Positions 57,001 through 64,000 of a stretch of 64,000 nt of DNA are shown here, in pieces. The stretch covers positions 11,661,001 to 11,725,000 of the forward strand of contig NC_073359.2 in the NCBI RefSeq assembly GCF_027580225.2, given 5' to 3'. The position numbers were made by a program, and so were the translations under genes. How positions within the stretch are numbered: the stretch's first letter is position 1; each line of letters opens with the position of its first letter. Origin of the DNA: Misgurnus anguillicaudatus. Its lineage: Eukaryota > Chordata > Actinopteri > Cypriniformes > Cobitidae. The notes beneath the pieces are model-generated. The model saw only the letters and a program-made list of their open reading frames with translations. It had not been told where the DNA came from and did no database searches.

Positions 57001-60000
57001 GCTTAGTCAGATAGCGTCTACTTCAAAATGCAAAATATACGTGAGCAACCAATGTTAATCGCTAACGATTTGGGACAAATCTGATGTTATTTAATGTTAA
57101 ACTATGTAAGTGGAGCTCTGTGGCACGACAGGGATTTAAGCAGCGTTCTGAGTCACAGCGAACAGCTGCCGCCAGTGTGCGTACATTCATAAAAAATGTG
57201 TTCTGTTTTTAGATTCATTGCGCGGCGCTGCTTTTCGTCCGGTGTGCGACCCCTACAGAAGGCCTAAGTGTAAAATTTTCATTTTTGGGCAAAAATTACA
57301 ATGGTGTATTTTTATTTCACAAGTGGCAGCCACTGGTATTGCAACAGTTTTTAAAAATATAATTTTTTTTATAACAAACTTGGATGTTTTTATCACAGTA
57401 CCTTGTCTAGTAGTATAAATTACAGGGTTCGGCTATAGGAAAACCAATCAAATTTCAAGCAATAAGGCAGAAATGACTAAAAGGGTGATTCTCACGAAAC
57501 CATTGAAACACCACGGCACTAATGATTTTAGCTTTAAAATGTGTAATATAGTTACATTAAAAAGCATCAGAATTAACACAATACTGTGTTCTACCTTGCA
57601 CAATGTGTGATTTCAACATAAGAATTTATAATTGTAAATTTTATCTAATTTTCTGCTGAAATTCTCATTACCGCAATGTGTCCGGCTGTGTTTGAACATG
57701 CGTTATGTTGTAATTTAATCAAATTAACACAAAAATATTAAGAAAAAAAATAAATGGATGTTTTGCTAGACTACTTTAGATGACAGAAAAAATATTTACT
57801 GAATATTCATGTATAATAATAATGAAGAAAAATTAGGAAAATGATGTGTCCATGCCTGATGTTCTCATCCTCCGCAACACTTTTTGAGAACAGTTTAAGC
57901 ACACATACAGAATTTTAATAAAGTTTGATTTTGAGTGACCAAGCACATGGACCAGTTACTTCAAGATGGCTACCAGGTAAGATCATTTTTTACAGTTAAT
58001 TTTAAATATTGTCTTGTCAGAATGCTTACACGACATCTTGATTATCATTACCGCAACACATGCTTATTAAATATTAATTTAATTAATAGAAGCATAATAC
58101 TTTGATTTTAAATGCATGTGCACAATCTCCAAATTATGTTCTTTCAGGTTTGTCATGTCATTTTGAAAATATGTCAGTGTTGATGTTTTCTGACTGTTGC
58201 GGTAATGAGATTTTTTTAGGACTAATTTTTTAAATTATGTTAGAAAAAGTGTTAAATGATAAGTAAAAGTTTTTAAATTAATGTTCCCATTTACTCCAGA
58301 CTTTGTTTTTCAATGTCTGGTGGGAAAAAAAGTAAATTTAAGCAATTTTTACATTTTCATGCTTGACATTTTTAAAACCAAGTTTTCGTGAGAATCACCC
58401 AAAAGTTCTGTTCTGAGTTTGATAGGTTGAACACGAAAGCTTAGTCAGACATTTTTCCCAAGGGTATTTTAACAATAATTATACCAGTATAATGACAAAA
58501 CGGGTTTAAAACAGGTTTTAAAACACGCCCCTAATCTGCCATTGTGCTATTCGCATTATTGATTGAGGAACCTGAAGTTGTCTTCAGGGGATTTTCTCTA
58601 CATATAAAAAAATACATAAGAGCATTGCGCAGTGTTAGTATATATAAAACGATATACATTAAACCAATCTGTCATACACTTTGACTCTTTTCATACACAG
58701 TAGAGTTTAAAAAATGTGTACAGTTATTTAAAAATATATGTTTAGTATATTGTAATATTAAGTATTTTTGTGCATCTGTAGATGGTTTCCAGAACAACAG
58801 TATACCAGATGGATTATTTCGCAGACCCTCCGAGGGTCAGAGTCTGATCAGCTACCTCTCAGAGCAAGACTTCGGCAGCTGTGCTGATCTGGAAAAGGCA
58901 AGTAAAAAGTCCTTAACCCATCCATTGTTATTCTTATCTCATACAAGTCAGTTTATAATTTTATAACTGAAATTCGTATCTCATTGCTGCAGGAAAACGC
59001 CCACTTCAGCATCTGTGAGTCGCTGATAGCAGCTATCGAGCTGATGAAGTGTAACATGCGGAGGCCGGCAGACGAGGCGGAGGAAGAAGGCGACAGCGAC
59101 ACCGAGATTCAACAGCTCAAACAAAAAATCCGTCTGCGCAGGCAACTGATAAGACGCAGCCGGGTGCCCCCACCTGCTGCTTCACAAAATGGTGAGACGT
59201 TTAATCACACTTTCTCACAGTTAATAGTTTATTTAAAGGGACACTGCCCTTTTTTTGAAAATATGCTCATTTTCCAGCTCCCCTAGAGTTAAAGATTTTT
59301 ACTGTTTTGGAATCCATTCAGCTGATCTCTGGGTCTGGTGGTAGCATTTTTAGCATAGCTTAGCATAATACATTGAATCTGATTAGACCATTAGCATCAC
59401 GCTAAAAATAACCAAAGAGTTTTGATATTTTTCCTATTTAAAACTTGACTCTTCTGTAGTTACATCTTGTACTAAGACCAACGGAAAATTAAAAGTTTAC
59501 ATTTTTTAGGCAGATATGGCTAGGAACTATACTCTTACTCTGGCGTAATAATTAAGGACTTTGCTGCCGTAACATGGCTTCAAGAGGCGCAATGATATTT
59601 TTAAGTTTCCGTCGGTCTTAGTACACGATGTAACTACAGAAGAGTCAAGTTTTAAATAGGAAAAATATCGTAACTCTTTGGTTATTTTTAAGCGCGATGC
59701 TAATAGTCTAATCAAATTCAATGTATTATGCCAAGCCATGCTAAAAGTGCCAGCGCCAGACCCAGAGATCAGCCGAATAGATTCCAAAACAGTAAAAATC
59801 AAATGCTTACCTCCAGGGGAGCTGGAAAATTAGCATATTTTCCAAAAAAGTGGAGTGTCCCTTTAATAGGGGTGTAAATCTCGTCACACTACAATTAAAT
59901 ATTGATTATCTTAGCGATACAAGGGGTCCAATGTCAAAGACTTAATTTATGATAAAATAATTTTAAAGTGATAAATATTCAAATGTTATTTAGGGGGCAT

Positions 60001-63000
60001 AAAGGCAGGAGAAACGGGTGAATGTAAAAAGCAGAGGATCTTGTATAACATCTTTGTAATGCATAATATCTAATATTATTGGTTTCTGCAGGTGCTCCAT
60101 CCGTTGACACTGGCGGCTCACGCCGGAGTTCCCAGGATTCCTTTCATCCCTCTGACTCGGGCTCGGATAGAGAAGTAGAAGACATTGAGCTTAGAGGTAT
60201 GAAGTGAAAACTTGGATAATGCCTTTGTTTTTTCTTTGTGATCATACAATCATACTCACGATTGACATCATTACCCATTTCATGTGATTATGTGAAATAT
60301 GTCTCAAATCACAATTTTTTTTATCAATTACACTCATTCTTAACTCCTTATTTGTGACTTTGAATCATTTATTTTGCTTGTTGATTTTATTCATGTGTTG
60401 AAAACGGAAAGAGCAGAAGAGTCATTGCAGTTTTTATCATACACAGCATATTGAACCTACACTATTTAATATCTGTAATATCATCTCGGATAGAAATAGT
60501 GTATGGTGGGATTAAAGTATATGTACAAAGTTTATTTATCTGGTGTTGCCAAACAGTCACGTTTTTAAGACATGTTAAATGCTGGATAATAAATAGTTTG
60601 CAGTAAACAAATACAGTGGCATATATTAATAAATGGCGATATGCACCTATACATGATTTTACTATATCACCCAGTCTAATATAAGTTATTATATTTTATT
60701 TCTTTCTTACGACTTATTACTATTAGAATAATTATGAAAAACATATAATAAATAGTATGGTTAGGTCAGTGGTAACTTTGTCAGATGCATTATGGGATTG
60801 ACAACAGACGTGTTATTACCTTGAGCTCACTGTAGTAATGTATCAATGGATGTGAGCTTGTCTTCAGTGATGTCTCTGTCTCTCAGATGGCAGTGAAGGT
60901 CAGTCCTTGCTGGCGGTGTCTCAGAACGGACTGTCCCTGTCTCTCGCATCCCTCTTTTCAGGTACCAGGAGGGATGGGCAGCCATGTCTGAAGCCTCAGG
61001 GTCTTTGCTGCTTGCATATGTGTTTACAAAACATTATAACCGGGCATGATGGGTTTTCTGGAGTGGTGGACCGGGATGAGATGTTTCTGTGCTACATTAG
61101 CAGATTTTAGAGCGATGACTGTTACTGCTTTTTCCCTGCCTTTGCTTATTCATACGAACCCTTCTGGCATTTCCATTTTGTGTGTCACCATTCTTGAACT
61201 TTGTGCATTTATTGTCTTTTATAAAATAGTGTTGCTGCCTACTAAACCTACAGTACAGCCTTTGGCAATGGCGTGTCTCAAAAGCTTTAAAAATTATATT
61301 AGAAATAGAAATTACAATTTTATCTATTTTCTGTAAATTGCAATTGTGGTATGAATTACCACTCCACTTTTATCTAAACTTTTTCCAGACCTTAATAAAC
61401 AGTTTAGCTTTTTATTACTTTTGAGTCAAGCCTTGTTTTAAACAGCGCACATTTGCAACGATACCTGTATATATCAGGGTTGGGCATTATATAGAATTAT
61501 ACAGTAATGCACTTACAATGAAGATGAGTAGATTAGTTGACCTATAAAAAATTATGAAATGATGGCAAGTAAATGTTTACAGAACTTTATACTTATACTT
61601 CAATTTTTGTATATACAGTTTATAAATGTTTAAGGATAAATATTTTGAGCTTATGTAGCGATCGATATGTCTTGTGTCTATACTGAACATACATACAGAT
61701 CAGCGAGATAAATTCAAATATGGCCACACGTCGATACTTTGAATCTCATTGGTTCTTGCATGTTTCGTGACTAGCTGTTGTATGTGACCCTAGTCCACAA
61801 AACCAGTCGTAAGGGTCAATTTTTTAAAATTAAGATTAATACAAAAAAATCTATTTTAAAGCTAAATTAATAAGCTTTCCACTAATGTGTGGTGTGTTAG
61901 GTTAGGACAATATTTCGCCAAGATACAACGATGTAAATATCTGGAACACGAGAGCGCAAAAAAATATTGAGAAAATCGCATTAAATTATTCTACGCCAGC
62001 TTTTTTTTTTTTGAAGTTGTCCGCCAGAATTTATTGTAATTTTTCACAAAATGCCTTCAGGACAATTTTGTTGTAAAAATATATAAACATGCAAATATAT
62101 AAAATGAAAGAACAGACCTAGGGACAAACATGTTTCATCCTATCTATATTTTTTCTCTGCTTACAATCTCTTAAATATGGGTATTTTTCTTTAAAGATAT
62201 TTTTTTTAACAAAAAGCTGAAATAATTGCATTTTTTCTGGAGGAATTTTGTTAGAGATCAGATTCAGAATGATTATTAATTTTACACTCCGTGTATATTT
62301 TGATAAATCATTTTTTGCATTAGCTTTTTTATAAATTGGGTAAGTGCGCATCTAGTGGATAATCGCGGTATTACAGATAACCATAAAAACTCATCAGGAA
62401 CACGTTTTTTCATGCAAACGTTTTCTCTTAATTGACGAGATAACTCTTCAATGGCAGGGAACGAGTTAAAGTTCAAAGTCCAAATGAAGTCCTTCGCAAC
62501 ACATATTACTTATGAAAAGGTTGTTTAAGCACTCTCTGCTGGCTTACCACTGTAATGACATTGTTGACTGAATAGCGAAAATTGTAAGCTTTTAAATAAA
62601 AAACAAACTTTAATGGTAGCAAAGCGAAGTTTATAGGTGTGTTTTTGGCCAACTTTGATCGCAATTTTGCTGCATCCACTCATAAAAATAAAGTGTTGAT
62701 GTATTTATGGTACATTCACACAGGGCGAAAGCGTTAACGCTTTTCATTTACTTTTAATGGGTGACGTCATGCGTTGCCAAACTGAATTGTGGATCCATCA
62801 ATGTTGCCTCAATGCCGTTGCTTGCGGCAGAAGTTGAACATTTCTCAACTTTTCAAGCGCTAACGCGTGCGTCAGCCAATCAGATCGCCTTATGCTAATA
62901 ACCTAGTGCGAGCCAGCCAATTACGTTTATGCAAGACTGGAGCATTATGGTGCGGCCACTGTGATTGGCTGTTGGCCACGTTTCAGACAAGCCTTCCGTC

Positions 63001-63926
63001 AAGGGTTAGAATGTACCGTTATGGTATAGAATTGACTAAATATCTTCACGGTACATGATCTTTACATAATTTACTAATGATTTTTGGCATAAAAGTAAAA
63101 AAATTTTTTGACCCATGCAATGTATTTTTGCCTTTTTCTACAAATATAACTTTTTTCGGTTTTGTGGTCCAGGGTCACATAAGCGTGTTTCATTATGAGA
63201 CACATAAGAACCGATGACCATATTGAACGTAAGAACCATATTTGAACTTACCACGTTGATCTGTATGTTTTCATGGATATGTGATGTATTGATTTCTTTA
63301 ACTCTTTAACACTCAAGAGTGTCTGCAGAAAGTGTATAAAAATCGTTATTGGTTACTTTTGTAAAAATAATGATTAAAAAATAAATTCTAACTCGTGAAT
63401 TTAAAGGAAACCAATTTATAATTTTAATTTTGCCCAACCCAGGTATACAACACATTATATAAAATGTGCGCTCTAAGCTTTTAGCCTACATACTACTATA
63501 TTCTTACGCTACGTTACATCATATATTATACGATTAGCCGACATATGAAAGATTTTAAAAGATTTGAACATATTTACCTCAGATGCAGATATCAAACGCA
63601 GTGCTACCTCCAGCAGTCGATCCTTCCTCAGTTCAGACTCAATGTAAGTACTGTTAAATCTTAAGACATTTAAGTTTTTAAACTATAGAATTTATTATTA
63701 TCTTTTGGATTCCAACCGTATAGAGTTTTGAATGTTAACCAAAGCCCTGAATGACACTGTAATATCTATCATATCTCTGCACAGCTCTCCATCAATGCCA
63801 TCAATGCTACAATCCAACTCGGCCGAGTCTGTGGCTATGGGTCTCCTCAGACAGTTTGAGGGCATGCAGTTGCCCGCTGCATCCGAGCTGGACTGGCTGG
63901 TTCCAGAACAAGATGCTCCTCAGAAG
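44973..63926 (+). CDS. rubcn: Rubicon (RUN domain autophagy regulator), N-terminal 644 codons, joined exons
   Basis: Fifteen coding exons: 44973-45010, 46053-46206, 49851-49934, 50017-50176, 50284-50390, 51674-51830, 52047-52436, 54975-55022, 55404-55499, 58782-58897, 58993-59191, 60092-60196, 60887-60961, 63583-63643, 63785-63926. Phases agree at every junction and give 1932 nt of open frame. Residues about 14-181 form the RUN domain ([40 protein letters not shown]). The central part carries the family blocks [59 protein letters not shown] and [20 protein letters not shown]. This identifies RUBCN rather than RUBCNL. Rubicon binds the class III PI3-kinase complex (VPS34, Beclin-1, UVRAG) and represses autophagosome maturation; its C-terminal Rubicon-homology zinc domain binding Rab7 lies beyond the window. 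Confidence 0.95.
45828..45990. repeat. GCTGGT/ACCAGC-rich dispersed repeat
   Basis: Multiple CCAGC and GCTGG words (AAAGCCAGCATAAGATGG, TTTAGCTGGTC, GACCAGCTGACCCACCAGC) in rubcn intron 1. A repeat style common in fish; no clear ends. Confidence 0.5.
46053..46206 (+). CDS. rubcn: rubcn exon 2
   Basis: The acceptor TGTCTTCTCAG precedes sequence encoding [18 protein letters not shown] ... LKHEQ, the first RUN-domain helices. The donor is GTGCTG. Confidence 0.95.
46402..47098. mobile_element. TTAA-bounded element TTAAAGGTGCC (rubcn intron 2)
   Basis: The ends are TTAAAGGTGCCGTAG and the mirrored TTCTTTGGCACCTTTAT. It is the opposite-orientation relative of 6084-7776 and keeps the part that is interrupted there. 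Confidence 0.7.
47632..47830 (+). mobile_element. DANA-like SINE, degenerate
   Basis: GGTGGCACAGTCGTTCGAGC, GGGTACTCTGGGTTCCTCCC, ACATGCCAAAACATGTAGG and AGGTGAATTGGGAATGCC follow the order of the zebrafish DANA SINE, with a tail of AAAC repeats. It is heavily mutated. Confidence 0.5.
47835..49321. mobile_element. hAT-like element TRGGGCTGTCAC with nested MITE
   Basis: The left end is TGGGCTGTCACGGTTATGA and the right end, mirrored, is TAGGGCTGTCACAATGATTA. Flanks AACACATT and AACGCAAA agree at 5 of 8 bases, so the duplication is eroded. Half its length is the inserted element 48264-49002. Confidence 0.65.
48264..49002. mobile_element. Harbinger-like MITE (TGCTGCGTTTACACC), 739 bp
   Basis: The ends are TGCTGCGTTTACACCAACC and GGCTGGTGTAAACGCAGCA. 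Flanks TAA and TTG no longer match. CpG-rich interior shared with 30885-31418 and 26425-27116, including the reverse-read VNQSGAC block. Confidence 0.75.
49851..49934 (+). CDS. rubcn: rubcn exon 3
   Basis: Encodes [19 protein letters not shown] ... RHVEQ (28 codons, phase 0 to 0). RUN domain. Confidence 0.93.
50017..50176 (+). CDS. rubcn: rubcn exon 4
   Basis: After a poly-T acceptor, encodes [12 protein letters not shown] ... [12 protein letters not shown] ... QKYYN; the donor GTACGT leaves phase 1. RUN domain. Confidence 0.95.
50284..50390 (+). CDS. rubcn: rubcn exon 5
   Basis: Encodes [20 protein letters not shown] ... LALIDTVR, the end of the RUN domain. Donor GTGAGA. Confidence 0.96.
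50894..51507. mobile_element. TTAA-bounded MITE TTAAAGGGACACTCC (rubcn intron 5)
   Basis: The ends are TTAAAGGGACACTCC and GGAGTGTCCCTTTAA. More than 100 bases at each end are mirrored (GCTCATTTTCCAGCTCCCCT). The same family recurs at 59233-59866 and 63952. Confidence 0.82.
51674..51830 (+). CDS. rubcn: rubcn exon 6
   Basis: Encodes [18 protein letters not shown] ... HSEKIS, the Ser-rich linker after the RUN domain; the KSQS motif is kept in mammals. Donor GTCAGC is acceptable but weak. Confidence 0.85.
52047..52436 (+). CDS. rubcn: rubcn exon 7
   Basis: The largest rubcn exon here (390 nt). Encodes [10 protein letters not shown] ... [15 protein letters not shown] ... [12 protein letters not shown] ... 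[12 protein letters not shown]. The RxxSFSE and RSFSD sites look like basophilic-kinase/14-3-3 type sequences. Donor GTGCGT. Confidence 0.93.
52853..53083. mobile_element. foldback MITE fragment (TTAAAGGGATAGTTCATCC)
   Basis: Left half and centre as in 43015-43286 (AAAATTCTTTCATCATTTAC, CTTCCATAGTATTCG); the right end is lost after about 53083. Confidence 0.7.
53263..54454. mobile_element. TTAA-bounded MITE TTAAAGGCGCTCTATGCA, 1.19 kb
   Basis: The ends are TTAAAGGCGCTCTATGCA and TGCATAGTGTGTCTTTAA with TTAA at both borders. The right third is CpG-rich with a spurious 91-codon ORF. The flanking sequence (TCTAGTGGATAATAGCGG before, TTGACGGGATACCTCGTCAA after) is continuous in the uninterrupted copy at 62340-62465, proving the insertion and its borders. 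Confidence 0.85.
54510..54735. mobile_element. fragment of the 20904-21350 MITE family
   Basis: ACAGTGCCGTGGTTGGATAG ... TAAGGGGCGGTATTAT ... CACTGGGGACCCAATTATAG matches 21105-21310. No TTAA end on the left. Confidence 0.65.
54975..55022 (+). CDS. rubcn: rubcn exon 8 (48-nt microexon-like)
   Basis: Encodes [15 protein letters not shown], matching the ITIIVEDP block of mammalian long isoforms. Phase 1 on both sides, so it can be skipped without a frame change; donor GTTTGC is weak. Confidence 0.82.
55404..55499 (+). CDS. rubcn: rubcn exon 9
   Basis: Encodes [19 protein letters not shown] ... THSSLYMES. It corresponds to the mammalian segment ending TPSSLYMEY. Donor GTGAGT. Confidence 0.85.
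55535..56225. mobile_element. MITE with TGCGCTTTTCCATTG ends
   Basis: GCGCTTTTCCATTGCATAGTACC at the left and GGTACTACGTACTGCACCC then AGTGGAAAAGC at the right are mirrored. It lies 35 bp after rubcn exon 9. No real ORF. Confidence 0.65.
56266..57290. mobile_element. TTAA-bounded MITE TTAAAGCGATAGTTCACCC with nested element
   Basis: It begins TTAAAGCGATAGTTCACCC and resumes after the inserted GGGTCG element, with AGAAGGCCTAAG and 'TTTTCATTTTTGGGCAAAA' near 57290. The exact right border is not clear. Confidence 0.55.
56914..57252. mobile_element. GGGTCGTACACCGGACGA MITE, complete copy
   Basis: The ends are GGGTCGTACACCGGACGA and TCGTCCGGTGTGCGACCC. The 8-bp flanks CCTCAAGA and CCTACAGA agree at 6 of 8 bases, suggesting a hAT-type element. 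A truncated copy is at 22176-22460. Confidence 0.72.
57483..58400. mobile_element. GGGTGATTCTCACGAAA element, copy C (918 bp)
   Basis: The ends are GGGTGATTCTCACGAAA and TTTTCGTGAGAATCACCC. Near-identical inverted partner of copy B (19877-20793). It lies in rubcn intron 9 in the orientation that places CAAGATGGCTACCAGGTAAG on the sense strand near 57961-57980. Family not identified. Confidence 0.88.
58782..58897 (+). CDS. rubcn: rubcn exon 10 (followed by a GC donor)
   Basis: Encodes [20 protein letters not shown] ... [11 protein letters not shown]. The exon ends AAG directly before GCAAGT, so the next intron is of GC-AG type; homology (EK then EN) demands this junction. Confidence 0.93.
58993..59191 (+). 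CDS. rubcn: rubcn exon 11
   Basis: Encodes [20 protein letters not shown] ... acidic EEEGDSDTE ... [12 protein letters not shown], a coiled-coil-like segment in the region that binds the PI3-kinase complex. Donor GTGAGA. Confidence 0.95.
59233..59866. mobile_element. TTAA-bounded MITE TTAAAGGGACACTGCC (rubcn intron 11)
   Basis: Same family as 50894-51507, starting only 42 bp after the exon 11 donor. The mirrored ends are 'AAAATATGCTCATTTTCCAGC' type sequence at left and right. Confidence 0.82.
60092..60196 (+). CDS. rubcn: rubcn exon 12
   Basis: Encodes [24 protein letters not shown]... REVEDIELR; matches the mammalian SSRDS...SDSGSADEVDE region. Donor GTATGA. Confidence 0.88.
60887..60961 (+). 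CDS. rubcn: rubcn exon 13, probable cassette exon
   Basis: 75 nt with acceptor TCTCTGTCTCTCAG and donor GTACCA, phase 1 on both sides; encodes [21 protein letters not shown] know no counterpart in the mammalian protein, so it may be fish-specific or alternatively spliced. Confidence 0.65.
60962..63582 (+). other. rubcn: rubcn intron 13
   Basis: The first 800 bp (to 61780) show no gene or clear repeat. 61783-63179 is a repeat with TA-flanked ends. The rest is AT-rich spacer to the exon 14 acceptor. Confidence 0.6.
61783..63179. mobile_element. TGTGACCCTAGTCCACAAAACC element with nested repeats
   Basis: The ends are TGTGACCCTAGTCCACAAAACC and GGTTTTGTGGTCCAGGGTCACA, with TA directly outside both, suggesting a Tc1/mariner-type target. 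Two other repeats sit inside: about 61990-62468 (the uninterrupted host copy of the 53-kb repeat) and about 62709-63017 (GGTACATTCACACAGGGCG ... AGAATGTACC). Confidence 0.65.
63583..63643 (+). CDS. rubcn: rubcn exon 14
   Basis: Encodes [20 protein letters not shown]; matches mammalian DADIRRNTASSSKSF. Donor GTAAGT. Confidence 0.93.
63785..63926 (+). CDS. rubcn: rubcn exon 15 (last in window)
   Basis: Encodes [20 protein letters not shown] ... [15 protein letters not shown] ... EQDAPQK. Donor GTACCA at 63927. The gene continues to the right. Confidence 0.95.
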
Positions 63927-63951
63927 GTACCAGAACTCCTGAAATTACATC

Positions 63952-64000
63952 TTAAAGGGACACTCCACTTTTTTTTGAAAATATTCTCATTTTCCAGCTC
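63952..64000. mobile_element. start of a TTAAAGGGACACTCC MITE, cut by window edge
   Basis: TTAAAGGGACACTCCACTTT and then CTCATTTTCCAGCTC match the left ends at 50894 and 59233. It starts 25 bp after the exon 15 donor. Confidence 0.8.

Noticed and set aside
1..64000. CRISPR arrays, operons, rRNA or intact tRNA genes
   Set aside because: Not seen; the sequence is eukaryotic, and the only tRNA-like stretch (37910-37982) is a SINE head.

Overview
The window is animal nuclear DNA. It carries spliced genes with GT-AG introns, an AT-rich background and very dense non-autonomous DNA transposons (hAT-like, TTAA-bounded, Harbinger-like, Tc1). Many repeat ends, such as the 'TTAAAGGGATAGTTCACCC' foldback family, a DANA-like SINE and a fish-type Tc1 transposase, are those typical of teleosts and particularly of cyprinids. 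The species itself cannot be read from the sequence.

Three protein-coding genes are supported. (1) pfn2 (profilin 2), minus strand: only coding exon 1 (4586-4717, 44 codons) is present, and its first intron runs off the left edge (1-4585). (2) tsc22d2, plus strand: a 533-codon first exon (14006-15603), a small exon near 28240-28302, and the shared TSC-box/leucine-zipper exons (39985-40036 and 40125-40397). An alternative first exon (38508-38596) starts a short isoform of about 137 residues. (3) rubcn (Rubicon, an autophagy/endosome regulator), plus strand: 15 coding exons from 44973 to 63926 encode the RUN domain and central region (644 codons). The C-terminal Rubicon-homology zinc-binding part lies beyond the right edge. 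All internal junctions were checked for phase and keep one open frame.

Layout: 1-4.6 kb is pfn2 intron 1, filled with nested transposons. 4.7-13.4 kb is a repeat-packed spacer between divergent pfn2 and tsc22d2. 13.4-14.0 kb is the tsc22d2 leader, with upstream ORFs. 15.6-40 kb holds the tsc22d2 introns, mostly repeats. 40.4-41.9 kb is the tsc22d2 3'UTR. 44.8 kb starts rubcn, whose introns carry further TTAA-bounded foldback elements. The divergent pfn2/tsc22d2 pair matches human 3q25. rubcn lies directly downstream here, whereas the human gene is at 3q29.

No new multi-gene system (defence locus, biosynthetic cluster) is visible. The most unusual content is the transposon record. It includes two nearly identical inverted 917-918 bp elements of a family I cannot name, whose three copies all keep an ATG plus splice-donor cassette. 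There are also nested insertions whose empty sites occur elsewhere in the same window, and a GC-AG intron and a frame-preserving cassette exon in rubcn.
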